From NCBI GenBank assembly GCA_018697195.1, contig CM031878.1:3909426-3973425 (forward strand): a stretch of 64,000 bases of DNA. The letters are read 5' to 3'. This document shows, piece by piece, positions 37,485 to 48,264 of the stretch; position 1 is the stretch's first letter; every line of letters starts with the position of its first letter. A program made the translations under genes and the position numbers. The stretch is from Certhia americana. Its lineage: Eukaryota; Chordata; Aves; Passeriformes; Certhiidae. The notes under the pieces are model-generated. The model ran no database searches. It was not told the DNA's origin and saw nothing but the letters and a program-made list of their open reading frames with translations.

Positions 37485-40398
37485 CTCCTTCCTGCCTCTC
37501 CCTCCCTGTTTTTCAAAATGCCAGAGCATGCCTCATTTTGCCTAAAGTTCTGCTCCTCCTGCTTTCCCCTTTGAACATATCTGTGATGGCTCACAACTCC
37601 TCCCCTCTCCTGAAAGCCACCTAGCCAAAGCCATTAGTGACCTCTTGGCCTGAGCTAAACCAAAAAGTGATTTTTCAGGTCTCAATTCTCTCTATTTTGC
37701 TCTCTTCATCTACGCAGTCCTCTTCTGCTTCCACTTTACTGACGTGGATGACTCTCATTGTAGATCAATGGGTACCTTTTTTATGGCTCTTGCACCTAAT
37801 TCTTCTGCTTACAGATTGGCATCTTGCAGGCTCTTTTCATATCCTCGTCTCTTCTCTTGGCCTCAGTCAAGTGACAACTCTGGCTATCCCTGCCTTTTGC
37901 TGTTCCACTCCACCTTCCAGGCCGCTCTCCATCCATATATCTCTTGCTTCTGCTTTTGTCCCTCATTTTTCCATATACAGTGTTTTTGGTGGTTTTGTTG
38001 TTGCTTTTGGGGTTTATTTTTAAACTCTTCTCTCTTCTGTATCCTTGTGTTACATGTGTATGCCATCACTGTAGTCAAAGGCAACAGCATCCAGCTAAGG
38101 TGCAGGTCATTGATCCAGTGAACCAGTGGTGATCAAACAGAGAGGTCACTCCCAGCCTACTCCTCTCTAAACATGCAAAGATGCAACTTTCAATTTCTCT
38201 ACAAAGAAGCCTTGGAACCTCAGAAATATCTTTTTGCCAACCTTCTTAGCTTGAGACACTCTTGAAATAATTTCTGCCTTCAGAAGGAAAATTATGTTTT
38301 GCACTTCATTCCATTGAACCCAGCTTTTCTTCAACATCAATATTATCCAGGGTACCAACAGAAGCAGTTTTAAAGAAGATGAAACTGAGCCCTTGGAATA
38401 GTTGTGGTAGACAAGGAATAAAAGAAGCAAGACCCAGAAACTGAAATGTTGCTGATGGACTAATGGTTGGTCATTTCTGTGTTTTGCTGCTTGTACTTCA
38501 AATGGCTGATACCACGGAAACATGAATCAAAGTAAGTTGATCAGGATGTCACAGTAATCAAGATGGGAGGCCAGGGAACTTTAGAGTGTCTGAGCCTGAA
38601 TTTGCCAAATCAATTGATAAAAAATAGTTTTCTCCATAATAACATAATCAGTCTCCTCTCTAAATAGTTCAGGTGCTGAAATTGCCTTCTGTGCTTGAAT
38701 TCATAATATTAAGAAATAATAAAAAACTCAAGCAAAAGGATTAAACAAGAATGAGCTATGTTTACGTGCTCTATGCAAATTGGCAACACCTCCGAATTCA
38801 TAATACATTGCAAGTTGTTGAAGATAAATAGATTTTTATTTTTATTCGCTATGAATTTCTCACATAAGCAGGAGCTATCTCGTTTGAACGTTTCCCCCCT
38901 CTTGTTTTATATAAGTTGAAATAGAAAGTAAACAGATGACTAGCAGCTCCTGATCTCAGATTGTACTAGATTCTGACACTGAGGCTGTAAGACCCTGTTC
39001 AGATAAATCCTCTCTGCTCTGTCTCAAATCAGAGCTGGGGCTGGGCACCTGAGGGCAGGGCATAGAAGAAGGGGGCATCCCCCTAAATTATATTGGTTTG
39101 AAAGATTTTGAAGGGGAAGTTAAAAGAGAATGGTGTTTAAGATCCCTGTCATACTCATTGCATTTCCTATTTGTAGAACTAATGTAAGTTCTTTATTAAG
39201 CAAAACCATAAAAGCAGAGTAGCCCATGAAGCCCTACAGAACCATATTTAGGGAGCAACAGTACGACCTTAGTAGGATCATTATGTATAACAGGGCTTGG
39301 AAGCAAGAACGAGAAAAAAAGAATTCAAACAAACACTTTTATCTTGATGACCCTTAAATGAAAGGACAAGGAAACAGTATGATCAGCTAGCAAAACATTG
39401 TGAAGATAAGAGCCCTTTGTCAGCACAGAGGGCCTGATTCTCCCTTCCTTTGTCATTTGCATCTGTGCAAGGAGAATGACAAATTGCAGGAAAGATGCCA
39501 CAAATCAGATCAGTTCAAACCAGTTCCTAGCTTTGCACGTGTTTTAATGACAGTACAAGGTGAACAGACTTGACTCAGTCCCAAAAGGCAATCAGTTGAT
39601 CTGGAACCTGAGCTGTGGTTGTATTAAGTATGAGAATATAAATTTTCATGTTGCCAGAGTAGAAACAAAAACACTGTGCTGCAATAAAATTATAGGGGGA
39701 ATATTGAAATATCATGAGATACTTTAGTAAATATTTCCTTAAAACTACCTAATTAATTTTTAGACTTCTGTTTCCTCTTTGGCATCTTAGGATACTAAAG
39801 TATTTCTACTATGAGTTGCTTTCTTTTTCACACAAGTTCAGTTTTATCCCAATTATCCACCAAGCAAAAACAGAAAAACACAAAAATACCCCCAAAGCCA
39901 TTTATAGTATTTCCACAAGACTAATATAAAGCAGATGTATCCTGCTGAGTTCACAGTATATTTTAAACAAAATGACCCCAATGTTGTGCGGGATCTTACA
40001 AATGCTGATATATATGAATATGAATAACTTTCCATGGGGGAGCATTCTCAGGAGTACCCAATGGGTCAGTCTTTCCCTGTTTGAAATGGTAATCATATAC
40101 ATGGGGTTGTTTCTCAGTTTCGTTTAGTTCTTTTTTAAGTGTTTATTTTTGCAACACATTGTCCTATATTTTGGAATTTTTTCCTGTACATTTCGCAAGG
40201 CAACTAAAAATAATACACAACAATGTTTAACTCTTGTATAACTTTGACTGGTAAAATCCCCAGAAATATGAGTGTTCATTGTCTGCTGCCTTGCTGGAGG
40301 TTTCCAAATATTAATCATCAGATGTCTATAAGGCATGAGGGAACAGCTGCCCAATTTTTTGATGTACTGTAGGTTCTGATTCTTAAAGGCATACAGTG
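37482..40398. other. Unique DNA, no gene seen
   Basis: Several overlapping open frames at 37637-38132 and 38167-38523 show no domain. Short T/G (37981-38030) and A/C (39860-39900) patches are present. A possible regulatory stretch at 38690-38910 is listed separately. Confidence 0.5.
38690..38910. promoter_or_regulatory. Candidate element with octamer and repeated motif
   Basis: ATGCAAAT, the POU-factor octamer, lies at 38773-38780. The 12-base word GAATTCATAATA occurs twice, at 38697-38708 and 38794-38805. There is no coding potential and no repeat family. The regulatory role is inferred from motifs only. Confidence 0.25.
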
Positions 40399-40515
40399 TC
40401 CTTCCTTCCTGCCTTCCTGCCTTCCTTCCTGCCTTCCTTCCTGCCTTCCTTCCTGCCTCCCTTCCTGCCTTCCTGCCTTCCTTCCTGCCTTCCTGCCTTC
40501 CTCCTTTCCTCCCTC
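40399..40515. repeat. CCTTCCTG-type microsatellite
   Basis: About 115 bases of CTTCCTGC and CCTTCCTG units are followed by CTCCTTTCCTCC. It is pyrimidine-rich on the plus strand. The minus-strand open frame 40318-40536, with Lys-Ala-Gly-Arg-Gln-Glu repeats, is its translation. Confidence 0.95.
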
Positions 40516-40556
40516 TTGAGGTCTCTTCCAGCCCAAGCCATTCTGTGATTCTATGA
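40516..40556 (+). mobile_element. CR1 LINE extreme 3' end
   Basis: GAGGTCTCTTCCAGCCCAAG and CATTCTGTGATTCTATGA are the last 40 bases of CR1 in sense orientation. The microsatellite at 40399-40515 lies exactly where the rest of the element would be. Confidence 0.85.
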
Positions 40557-40570
40557 AAAATTTACTGCCT

Positions 40571-40601
40571 ATATTATACTATATTACACTATATTACACT
40601 G
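40571..40601. repeat. Short 10-bp tandem repeat
   Basis: ATATTACACT occurs twice after a diverged ATATTATACT copy, about three units in all. Confidence 0.8.
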
Positions 40602-41169
40602 ATGATACCCTGTACTGGTCAGACTATAGGTATGTATTTAGGATATTTAGTCCTCTCAGATTTATAAAAAGACAGTACTGACTTTGTGCTCCATACCAGG
40701 AGGCAGCAATTAGGGTGGACTCACTTATGTCCATAGCTTTCAAACTCTCAGCCACACTCAACACAATTTATACACAGTGTGTATATTGAATTTACAACAC
40801 AGATGTTTAAACCAATTATCTCTTCTAATTTATCTTTTTTTCCTTATTGAAAGAAAGTGTTTGTCTCATATAATAATCCAGCTATCAGTCTCTTGGTGTA
40901 AATCAGGTTAGCAATAGAAAGAAAAAATTCTCTGACTTTTCTCTGTATCTCCTTTTCTTTGGAAAATGGGTCTAAGTCACCAAGTTATTTTGATCATTTT
41001 GAGGAATATTACTTTTTCTCTTGCTGATCCATACACCTATCATTTAGGGTAAGGAGGAAGCATAGAAGTTTAATTTTACATATTCCACTTTTTGCTTTGA
41101 CTGCAAACTGAAATGTTCCCTCCCCTCCTGGAAGTATACTCTGAGGTGGAGTTTTGAGAGCGGCCTTTA
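40602..41169. other. Unique DNA
   Basis: No gene or repeat is recognised. Confidence 0.5.
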
Positions 41170-41270
41170 ATAGAGTTTCAGGAAGCAAGGATGGAAAAGA
41201 CCTATGAGGTCATCTAGTCCAGTTTATAGCCAGAGTGATAACTCAGGCTGTTCTCACCAACAGAGGTGAT
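41170..41270 (-). mobile_element. Old CR1 LINE 3' fragment
   Basis: The plus strand carries GGATGGAAAAGACCTATGAG and GGTCATCTAGTCCAG, the inverted CR1 3' region, then a faded GCTGTTCTCACCAA. The tail repeat is not recognisable. Short and old. Confidence 0.6.
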
Positions 41271-43109
41271 GGTACTTGGTGGCAAGTCAGACATAAATTC
41301 TGAGTCAAAGACCCCTAAATTTTGCAGCATGAGATTCAAGAAGATGAAAACTCTGGAGAAGCTTCAGTTATTTTTGATAGCGGTTTTTATTACATTATTT
41401 ATACAAACATAAATATGGCAGTATAAAAGTGGCTGAGTATTTAACTGTATTTACTTATCGTATTGACGATAAGGTTTGTTTGTTTATTTTATTTAAATTA
41501 CTGGTTCCATGTCTGGATTATAAGGGACACGGATAGAGAAGTTCGCTTTTTCTAGGGCATTGTGACACTTAGAATGGTGTGACAGGGAGGAGAGGGTTCA
41601 GTGTTCATATCAATTATGGTTAAATATTCTGAAAGAGAAAAACTTTAACACTTATATTTCTGATGTTAGTAGCTTTTTGAGCTAGTCTGTCATTGTGGCT
41701 GTGCCCAGTTCTCACCTGCTGAAGCTGATGTATGAGATTGTTGAAGATTCAGGCAGGTGTTACTACATCTGATCCCACATATTTTTCATATCAGTTTTTT
41801 GTGTGGCTGTTTCTGAAACATTTTCTGAGGTGTTTTTTTTTTTTTTTTTTTTTTCTCTGAAAGTGAATTGTGGATAGCAGAGGAAAATTTGCAGCATGTG
41901 GCAGGCTCTCAGCACCCCCTGGATAGTTATTCAAAAGCCTTCTAGATCTCCAGACATGCTGATCTATCCACCAAATCTCTTATCTTAGCTGGTCTGCAGG
42001 AGATAGATATATATTTTTTTATTCTTTTCCCTCATATATGTGGAAGAGATGAATCACCCAACACAGAAAAGAGAGAAGCTAGATCTTTCCCCAGGGAAGC
42101 AGTGAAAGAAGAGGAGGTGTTCCTTCATGCCCACCCCTTGGGAGGAGGACAGAAGATGGCAGGGTGGTTGTGCCACCCTTGGCTGGCATCTCCATCATGG
42201 CATCAGTGTGCCCACGCCAGGCTGTTCAAGGCTGCGTGGATGTGCTGTGCTCTTGCTTTTCCTGGAAATTTCACATTTGTTGAAATGAGCATGCATATTT
42301 AAAAAAAGGTGTGTGTGGGAGCTGATGAATCACATCATCTATCAAAGACTCCAGACACCCAACTGAAACACTGCTGAGTGTCTGGAGCTCTTTACTCATC
42401 TTTGTTCTTGTGTGGGTTTTAATTTCTCACAGAATTTTCCTTAGTGTCATATAAAGTTTGCTTTTATCAACTGCTTTCCCAGCTCTTTCCCTTTCACCCA
42501 CCCAGCCATGCTCCTCAACCTACCTCCCCAGAAGCACTTCCTGATGTTCATCACCTCCTCTTTATTTGACCTCTCAGCTACTCATTTAGTGGATCTTCCA
42601 TAGAAATGCTACATTTAGCACCTTATTCAAAGCTCTGCTCAGTGGCACAATATTACTGATTTACAAGTGTTCATCCCTGGAGCTTGTGATGTGACTGGTG
42701 CCTGCTCTCCCTGGCTGCACCTACCATACTGGGAAGGATACAGGGAAAGAGAGAGAGCGTGAGCCAAGCAGAGACCAGTTAGGCCTAACATCCTCCCTAT
42801 CTCTGACTCACAGACAGAGATTTCCCCAAAACTTAGGAGTCTTTAGTGGGTTTTACCCGGTCAGCAACAGGCAGCACCATGAAGGGAGGGTAAAGTGGAT
42901 CCTATTTTTCCTTTAGAATCCTGTTCCAGATTTGGATTCATTATATCTTTCTACAGTTTCCTAAGATGAGCTTGGGGTTGGAAGAGGAGGGTTGAGAGTT
43001 GGTCTATTTTCCCAGTTAACAAAGAAGACAAAGAAATTGCCCCAACTTGGTCCAGGGGATGTTTAAATTGGATATTAGAATAAAAAAGTTCTTAATGAAA
43101 CAGGCGGCC
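41271..43109. other. Unique DNA, no gene seen
   Basis: It includes a T run of 22 (41833-41854). The open frames 42102-42302 and 42698-42916 have no recognisable domain. Confidence 0.5.
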
Positions 43110-43265
43110 CGGGAAACTGGTGAAATCATCATTCATGGTAGTGTTCAAAAAATTTATATTTGTGGAGCTTAGAGACATGGTTTAGCAGTGAATATGGAAG
43201 TTAATGGTTAGAATCCATGCTCTTAGAGGACTTTTTCAACCTTAAAGATTCTACAACTGTGACTC
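43110..43265 (+). mobile_element. Old CR1 LINE 3' fragment, plus strand
   Basis: The sequence keeps the CR1 order GTGTTCAAAAAATTTATATT, GAGACATGGTTTAGCAGTGA, GTTAATGGTTAGAATCC, CTTTTTCAACCTTAAAGATT and a decayed CTACAACTGTGACTC tail. It is strongly diverged. Confidence 0.75.
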
Positions 43266-44873
43266 ATGGTTCTTGTCAGCCAAGAACACCATCATATCTT
43301 GCCAGGGAAAGGAAGCTCTCTGAAGGGCCAGACAAAATAACTGGTCTATGATGCAGTGAAAACCTATTTTATAAACAATATAAACCACTCACAGCCCAGT
43401 GTGAGTGGGAGTAGTCAGCATTGGCCCCTGGAGCTGCAGCAGGATGGGTATGAACGAAGCCTGGCGTTGGAGCCCTGTAACAAGGTGAGGGCTCAGATGA
43501 GCACTAAACAGGGGTCTCTCAGGCCAGAGGCACAGCAATGAGGCCTTGTGTCCCACAACCCTGGAAAGGCTGGGATATTCACTCATTAAAAGGTACAAGT
43601 CAGTTGCACAGGCCGATCAATTTGCCATATTTCTATTACTAAATTAGGCAGTATTGAGCAACACAGCTTTATGGATTAATTACAGAGGTAAATTGCTGGT
43701 GCATTTTTTTCTCAGACAAGCAGATACTCCCAAAAATCACATTTGAACTTTTTTTAAGTGTTAGTTTTGGGCCAGGCATCCCTCCCAAGGGGCAATCAGG
43801 ATGCACCCACCCAGCGCAGGGTGACGGAGGATTCAATAGTGACATGAGCTGTTGCATGCCAGCTGGCCTTAGTGTCATGCTGTGGGCTAAGGCACATTTA
43901 ATTTAATAGCATGGACAAAATCACAAAATCCAGCTTTTCAGCAGCCTAATCAGTTTGGACAGAGGGCTACCGTGGCGTGGCCGCATTGACTCTGGTTCGG
44001 AAGATGGCTCAATTGGTCCTGTCTCAGATCTCCACTCTGGTTCCAGTGTCATGCAGACACAGCTTTGTAGTTTCTGCTTTCCATTTCCAGAACTAAACTC
44101 AAAAGTCAATGGTAATTTTCTTCAAAGGGCTGGGATGCACCCTTTACCTTTTGCTTTTGAATTGTTTAATAAATTCTCTATTTTTTTTTAGTGCAAATTG
44201 TGGATGCCACTTAAAGGCAAGACATAAATTTGGTTTGCAGTCCCGGGGACATCAAATACCAGCCCTTCTGAAGGGGCTAAGGTGTTTTTCATAGCCACTT
44301 GTAAGACAGCATCTGCTTCCCTGTGCATACAGACCAAGTGCTGTTTTAATAGCTTTGACTTTTGGAGCAAAAGCTCAGTGAGTTGTAATTAAAGCTGGCC
44401 ATTTGTTTTTAATGAAATCATTTTCCAAGGCAAAAAAATAATATTATATGCAGCTTTGCCCAAATCAAAACTTGTTGTGAAAATGTGCTGATTTCAGTGA
44501 CATTTTTTATGGGAGTAAGTCCAAATGAATCATTTCAATCTTCTCCTTACATTTTGAAAATGTCAGAATGTTTCATTGCAAGAATATTGAAACATTTCAT
44601 TTTAGCAATGCAGTAGGAAAGATCTGTGGAGCACCAAGTAATCTTGTCTTCAGGATTTGTAAAGCGGAGAGTTTAAAGTAACAAAAGATGGTGGGGCCAA
44701 AACTTGTTCCTACATGTTCAAGCATGATTTCCCCTATGTTACATATATGGTGTCCTTTGATATGTCTTGAGAAAGTTGAAAGGGAGGAATACAGGAGAAT
44801 TGCTGGAAGTCTGGAATTCACAATGAGAACTGAATTTTTATTTAAGGAAAATTAATGAAAAACTAAATAAGAA
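43266..44873. other. Unique DNA, no gene seen
   Basis: No repeat is recognised. Open frames on both strands (43356-43598, 43921-44294) overlap and lack domains. Confidence 0.5.
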
Positions 44874-44990
44874 ACAAACCAACCAACCTACCTAAAATCA
44901 AAAGAAAAAAACCAAGAAAACCCCACAAAAAACCCCAACAACAAAACAAGACCAAAAAAACCCACTAAAACCCCCCAAAACCCCAGAGAA
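44874..44990. repeat. A/C-rich tract with G-runs on the minus strand
   Basis: About 115 bases are mostly A and C. C runs lie at 44921-44924, 44933-44936, 44961-44963, 44971-44976 and 44981-44984. On the minus strand this reads as GGGGTTTT-type sequence. The last three runs have loops of 4 to 7, with a fourth run 24 bases away. Confidence 0.85.
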
Positions 44991-47676
44991 TAAATAACTA
45001 ATCAAATTTTCAGTTTGCAAGGGTTTCTACTTGTGTACCTATTCCAGGGAAGATTTTTGGTTGGGGTATTTTTTTAGTGCAAGTTTGTTTGATTTTTTTT
45101 AATAGAACCAAATAGAACCATTTATTTCAGAAGATAGGGAGCTACTCAGAGCTCACCACTGACCTCCAGCTTCATGTTTTACCTTAATTCATTTTTCTGC
45201 ACAGTCATGCTTTTCTGGCCTCTTTGGTGGTCCTCCCTGCCCAGCTCTTCCAGAAAGCCTGACACTCTGTGAACGCCTATGGTGTTCTTTTCTATTCTGC
45301 CATCAGTGGATGTTGCCCTCCAGTTTGGTGAGGTTTCAGTGGATTTTGTGTAACCAAGATGATTCATAGATGAGCAAGAGTGTTATAAAAGAGTAAGTAA
45401 AGAAAAACAGAAACCAATAGAAATTAATGGAGGTGAGTGACCTAAGTGCAGTCTTAGAAAACTAAGGAAAACTATTTAAACTGTGCAATTTAGAAGAGGT
45501 TATTCAAGGAGTGTTTTGAATGAACTAATCAATGAACATTAGGAATCTTAAATCACAATTAAATTTCATTATTTGTCAGCATTAACCCAAATGAGCTTGT
45601 TTTCTTCTTAGCTGCCATACTTGAAATCATTTGGAATCTAATTGGAAGCACTGAAGATAAATTAAATTGCAATATTTACAATCACATAGGAGAGTTTTTA
45701 AAAAATAGTTTCATTAATTTTGCTGCCATCTCCTAATGCCCATGAAGTACGTGGCTTGGGCTATGGCTATGGTAGAACATAGCATGTATTTATGTGTCTC
45801 CAAATTACCTCTAAAAAGATTTGTCGCCCCTGGAGGACCTCCAGTTTGACTTGGGCTTATTTCAGCATCTCACATGGCTTTAGTGGTCCATATTTAATTT
45901 AGTGCTCCCACAGCTGTGTCCCTGGAAGTGTCTAACTGGTGAGTCTAACCCTAGTTAATTCAGAATGATATGAATCACAGAACTGTGGCTGAAGAGCAAA
46001 ACTGGCATTGGTCTTGTCTAGGAAGGAACATCAGGTGAGAAAGCATTTTTTTCTTGCTGTTTTGTCCAGCCAAATCATATCCTTGCTCTTTTTAGTAAAT
46101 TTTGACAAAATCAGAGAGGAGGAAGTACTGAGCAAGAAGACATCCTGACACTGGAAAGATGGAAGTAGGCTTTGTGGCTGGCTGCAATGAGAAAGGTTTA
46201 CAGACTCCCCTTGCCCAATTTCACTGGTGGAGAGACACACCTGGTTTTGGGTAAGGGGGGATTTAAATATGAGTTTCTGTCATACTTGGTTCGTTTGCCA
46301 GCCTGATGGGCTAGTCCTTTCTGAACTGTCAGTTTAGGAATATATAATCCTTTAGGGCACATGTAATAGGGAATTAATTACTTCTGCTCTTTGGGAGGAC
46401 ATATTTAGCATTTCTTTAGGGTTTTAACACTTTCTTCCATTCTTTTGATTTTCTTTTCTGTCTATTTATTTTCAACAATTTTTAATATGAGTGGAAAATC
46501 TATTTAAAATAGATCAAAAACACCTTTTTTTTTTTTTTTTTTTTTTTTTTAATCTATATATGGGAAACTCTTGGAAAACTTCAGATCTTACTTTCACAAA
46601 TGCCATCTCTGACAGTCTACAGAACAGGGAATTTTATGCTCCTAAGTTTATTAAGGAAGCTATTACTTACTTGTTAAACGCGTCATGAATTCTGCTATGA
46701 GTAACAGTATGCTAATGTTCAAATAACTGCTTATATTAGTAACTAATGATCACCTCTAATAGTCCTGCTATATTTGTGTGCAAACCACCTTCCTATTTAT
46801 ACACCAGCTACTTTATGGGTCTGCTATTTGAAGCTTGCATTTAAGTACAACACCGTTCCAAATAAGCAAATATATTTATGTATCCAGGTGCAAGAAGACA
46901 TGAGCTCATTTCACTAAGCTGGGCAGATGGTGTTTCACGTGGAATTGAGCTCTATCATCTGGTAGGAGCTCATGGACTGGGAAAGACTGCGTACTATCAT
47001 TGCTGTACAGCTTGTGCAGACCAGAGCCTGGTGTGCATCAGGCCATTTGAAGAGGGTCAGTGGCTTGGTTTTCATTTCATTTTCTACCAAAAAAGAGAAA
47101 AGCTGCAATGTGGATGCATGGTGGCGAAGTGGCTGGAGGCTCCCCCTGCCATCAGCACTGGCTCACAATGAGGAGAGCAGGATTCGCATCTTGGGAAAGG
47201 CATTCATACCAGGGCACTGTTTTTGCTGCTGGTCCCCACCTGTGGAGATGAAGCTGATTAATGAATAATGAGCAGATGATGATGAGGAGCCAGAGAGGCA
47301 CCAAACTACTTCAGGGGTGCTGTGGAGGAACAAGGCTCACAGAGCAGTGGAGAAAGACAATTATCCGTATTTTTCTTTCTGCTACATTAAAGCTTTAAAA
47401 TGTCTTGAGTCCATTTAAGTAACACTGATAGAGCTTTTCAAGAAATGTTATGATTGTTACACTGTGAATTTCATGAGGAGAGATGCAGGTCAAGAAGAAA
47501 GCTCTGGTACTTCCTGTGGTCTTGGAGACAAAATTCTATACATTATCTGTCTTTATTTTTATAGTAGGAAAAAAAATTTACTGACATCCCTTAACAAAGA
47601 TGTGATTTTGTTTTCTTTTTCTCTCTCTGTGTAGAAACAGAAATTGCCTTTGAATTTATGTCAAATCCCCCTTTTC
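44991..47676. other. Unique AT-rich DNA, no gene seen
   Basis: It includes a T run of 26 (46525-46550). The region 45420-45740 is rich in ATTAA and TAATT words and may be regulatory. Open frames around 46878-47268 overlap in three frames and show no domain. Confidence 0.45.
45420..45740. promoter_or_regulatory. Possible conserved AT-rich regulatory element
   Basis: Many TAAT-core words (ACTAATCAATGA, CACAATTAAATTT, TCTAATTGGA, AATTAAATTGCAAT, TCATTAATTTT) lie in 250 bp of non-repetitive sequence. No coding potential is seen. The evidence is motif density only. Confidence 0.2.
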
Positions 47677-48264
47677 TAGATTTGGCTAGGATAGAGTTAA
47701 TTTCCTCCTCAGTTCCTGGTGCAGTGATGTGTTTTGGATCTAGTCTGAAAACAATGTTGATCACACATTGATGTTTTAGCTGCTGCTCAGCACTGTTCAC
47801 TACTCAGTTAAGGACTTCTCAGTGTCCGGTGCTCTGCCCATGAACAGGTACACATGAAGCCAAGGGTCAGCATGGCCAGGAGAAGCTGGACAAAGGGATA
47901 TTCCATATCACAGAACTAATGCCCAGTATATAAACTGAGGGCAGTTGGCCAGGGAGGGTTGGTCACTGCTTGTGGCTGATCCAGAGTTGTCAGTGAGTGG
48001 TGAGGAATTTTCTCATGCATCACTTGTTTCTTTTGGGTTTCATTCCTCTCACTCTCCCTACTTTTCTTCCTCTTCATTATTATTGTTATTATTAGTGTTG
48101 TTGTTATTGTTATTAATTATATTTTACTTTAGTCAAGCATTAGACTGACTTTATCTCAATCCATGTGTTTTACCTTTTTCTGATTCTCCTCCACATCCTA
48201 CTGGGGACACAGGGAAGGAAGTAAGCAGCTATATGGTGCTTAGATGTTGGTTAGGGCTAAACAA
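47677..48264 (+). mobile_element. Solo LTR of an avian endogenous retrovirus (ERVL-like)
   Basis: The sequence keeps the order of a known avian LTR type: TTTGGCTAGGATAGAGTTAA at the left, GTGTTTTGGATCTAGTCTGA, AAAGGGATATTCCATAT, a TATA box (TATATAAA, 47927-47934), TTTATCTCAATCCATG near 48151-48166, CCTACTGGGGA, and a right end GGGCTAAACAACA. Total length is about 590 bp. No internal retroviral genes flank it, so it is a solo LTR left by recombination. A TTA/TTG microsatellite (about 48074-48122) has expanded inside it. The terminal TG is decayed and I could not identify a clear target-site duplication. The ERVL class assignment is from memory of avian LTRs and could be wrong. Confidence 0.85.
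48074..48122. repeat. TTA/TTG trinucleotide microsatellite inside the LTR
   Basis: Imperfect ATT, GTT and TTA units lie between the LTR's transcribed region and its 3' part. This is not usual for the LTR type as I know it and probably arose after insertion. Confidence 0.8.

Noticed and set aside
37233..37574. Proline-rich protein
   Set aside because: The proline run is the translation of the 47-C tract, and the preceding Phe/Cys-rich part is the T/G tract.
38167..38523. 118-codon minus-strand open frame
   Set aside because: No recognisable domain and no supporting context.
40318..40536. Charged repeat protein (Lys-Ala-Gly-Arg-Gln-Glu)
   Set aside because: It is the translation of the CCTTCCTG microsatellite.
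45960..46030. Another inverted CR1 3' end (ATGAATCACAGAACTG)
   Set aside because: Only the first dozen bases resemble CR1; the rest does not follow the expected order.
46870..47270. Unrecognised LTR or gene fragment with three overlapping frames
   Set aside because: No LTR landmarks (TATA, polyadenylation word, TG...CA ends) and no protein domain.
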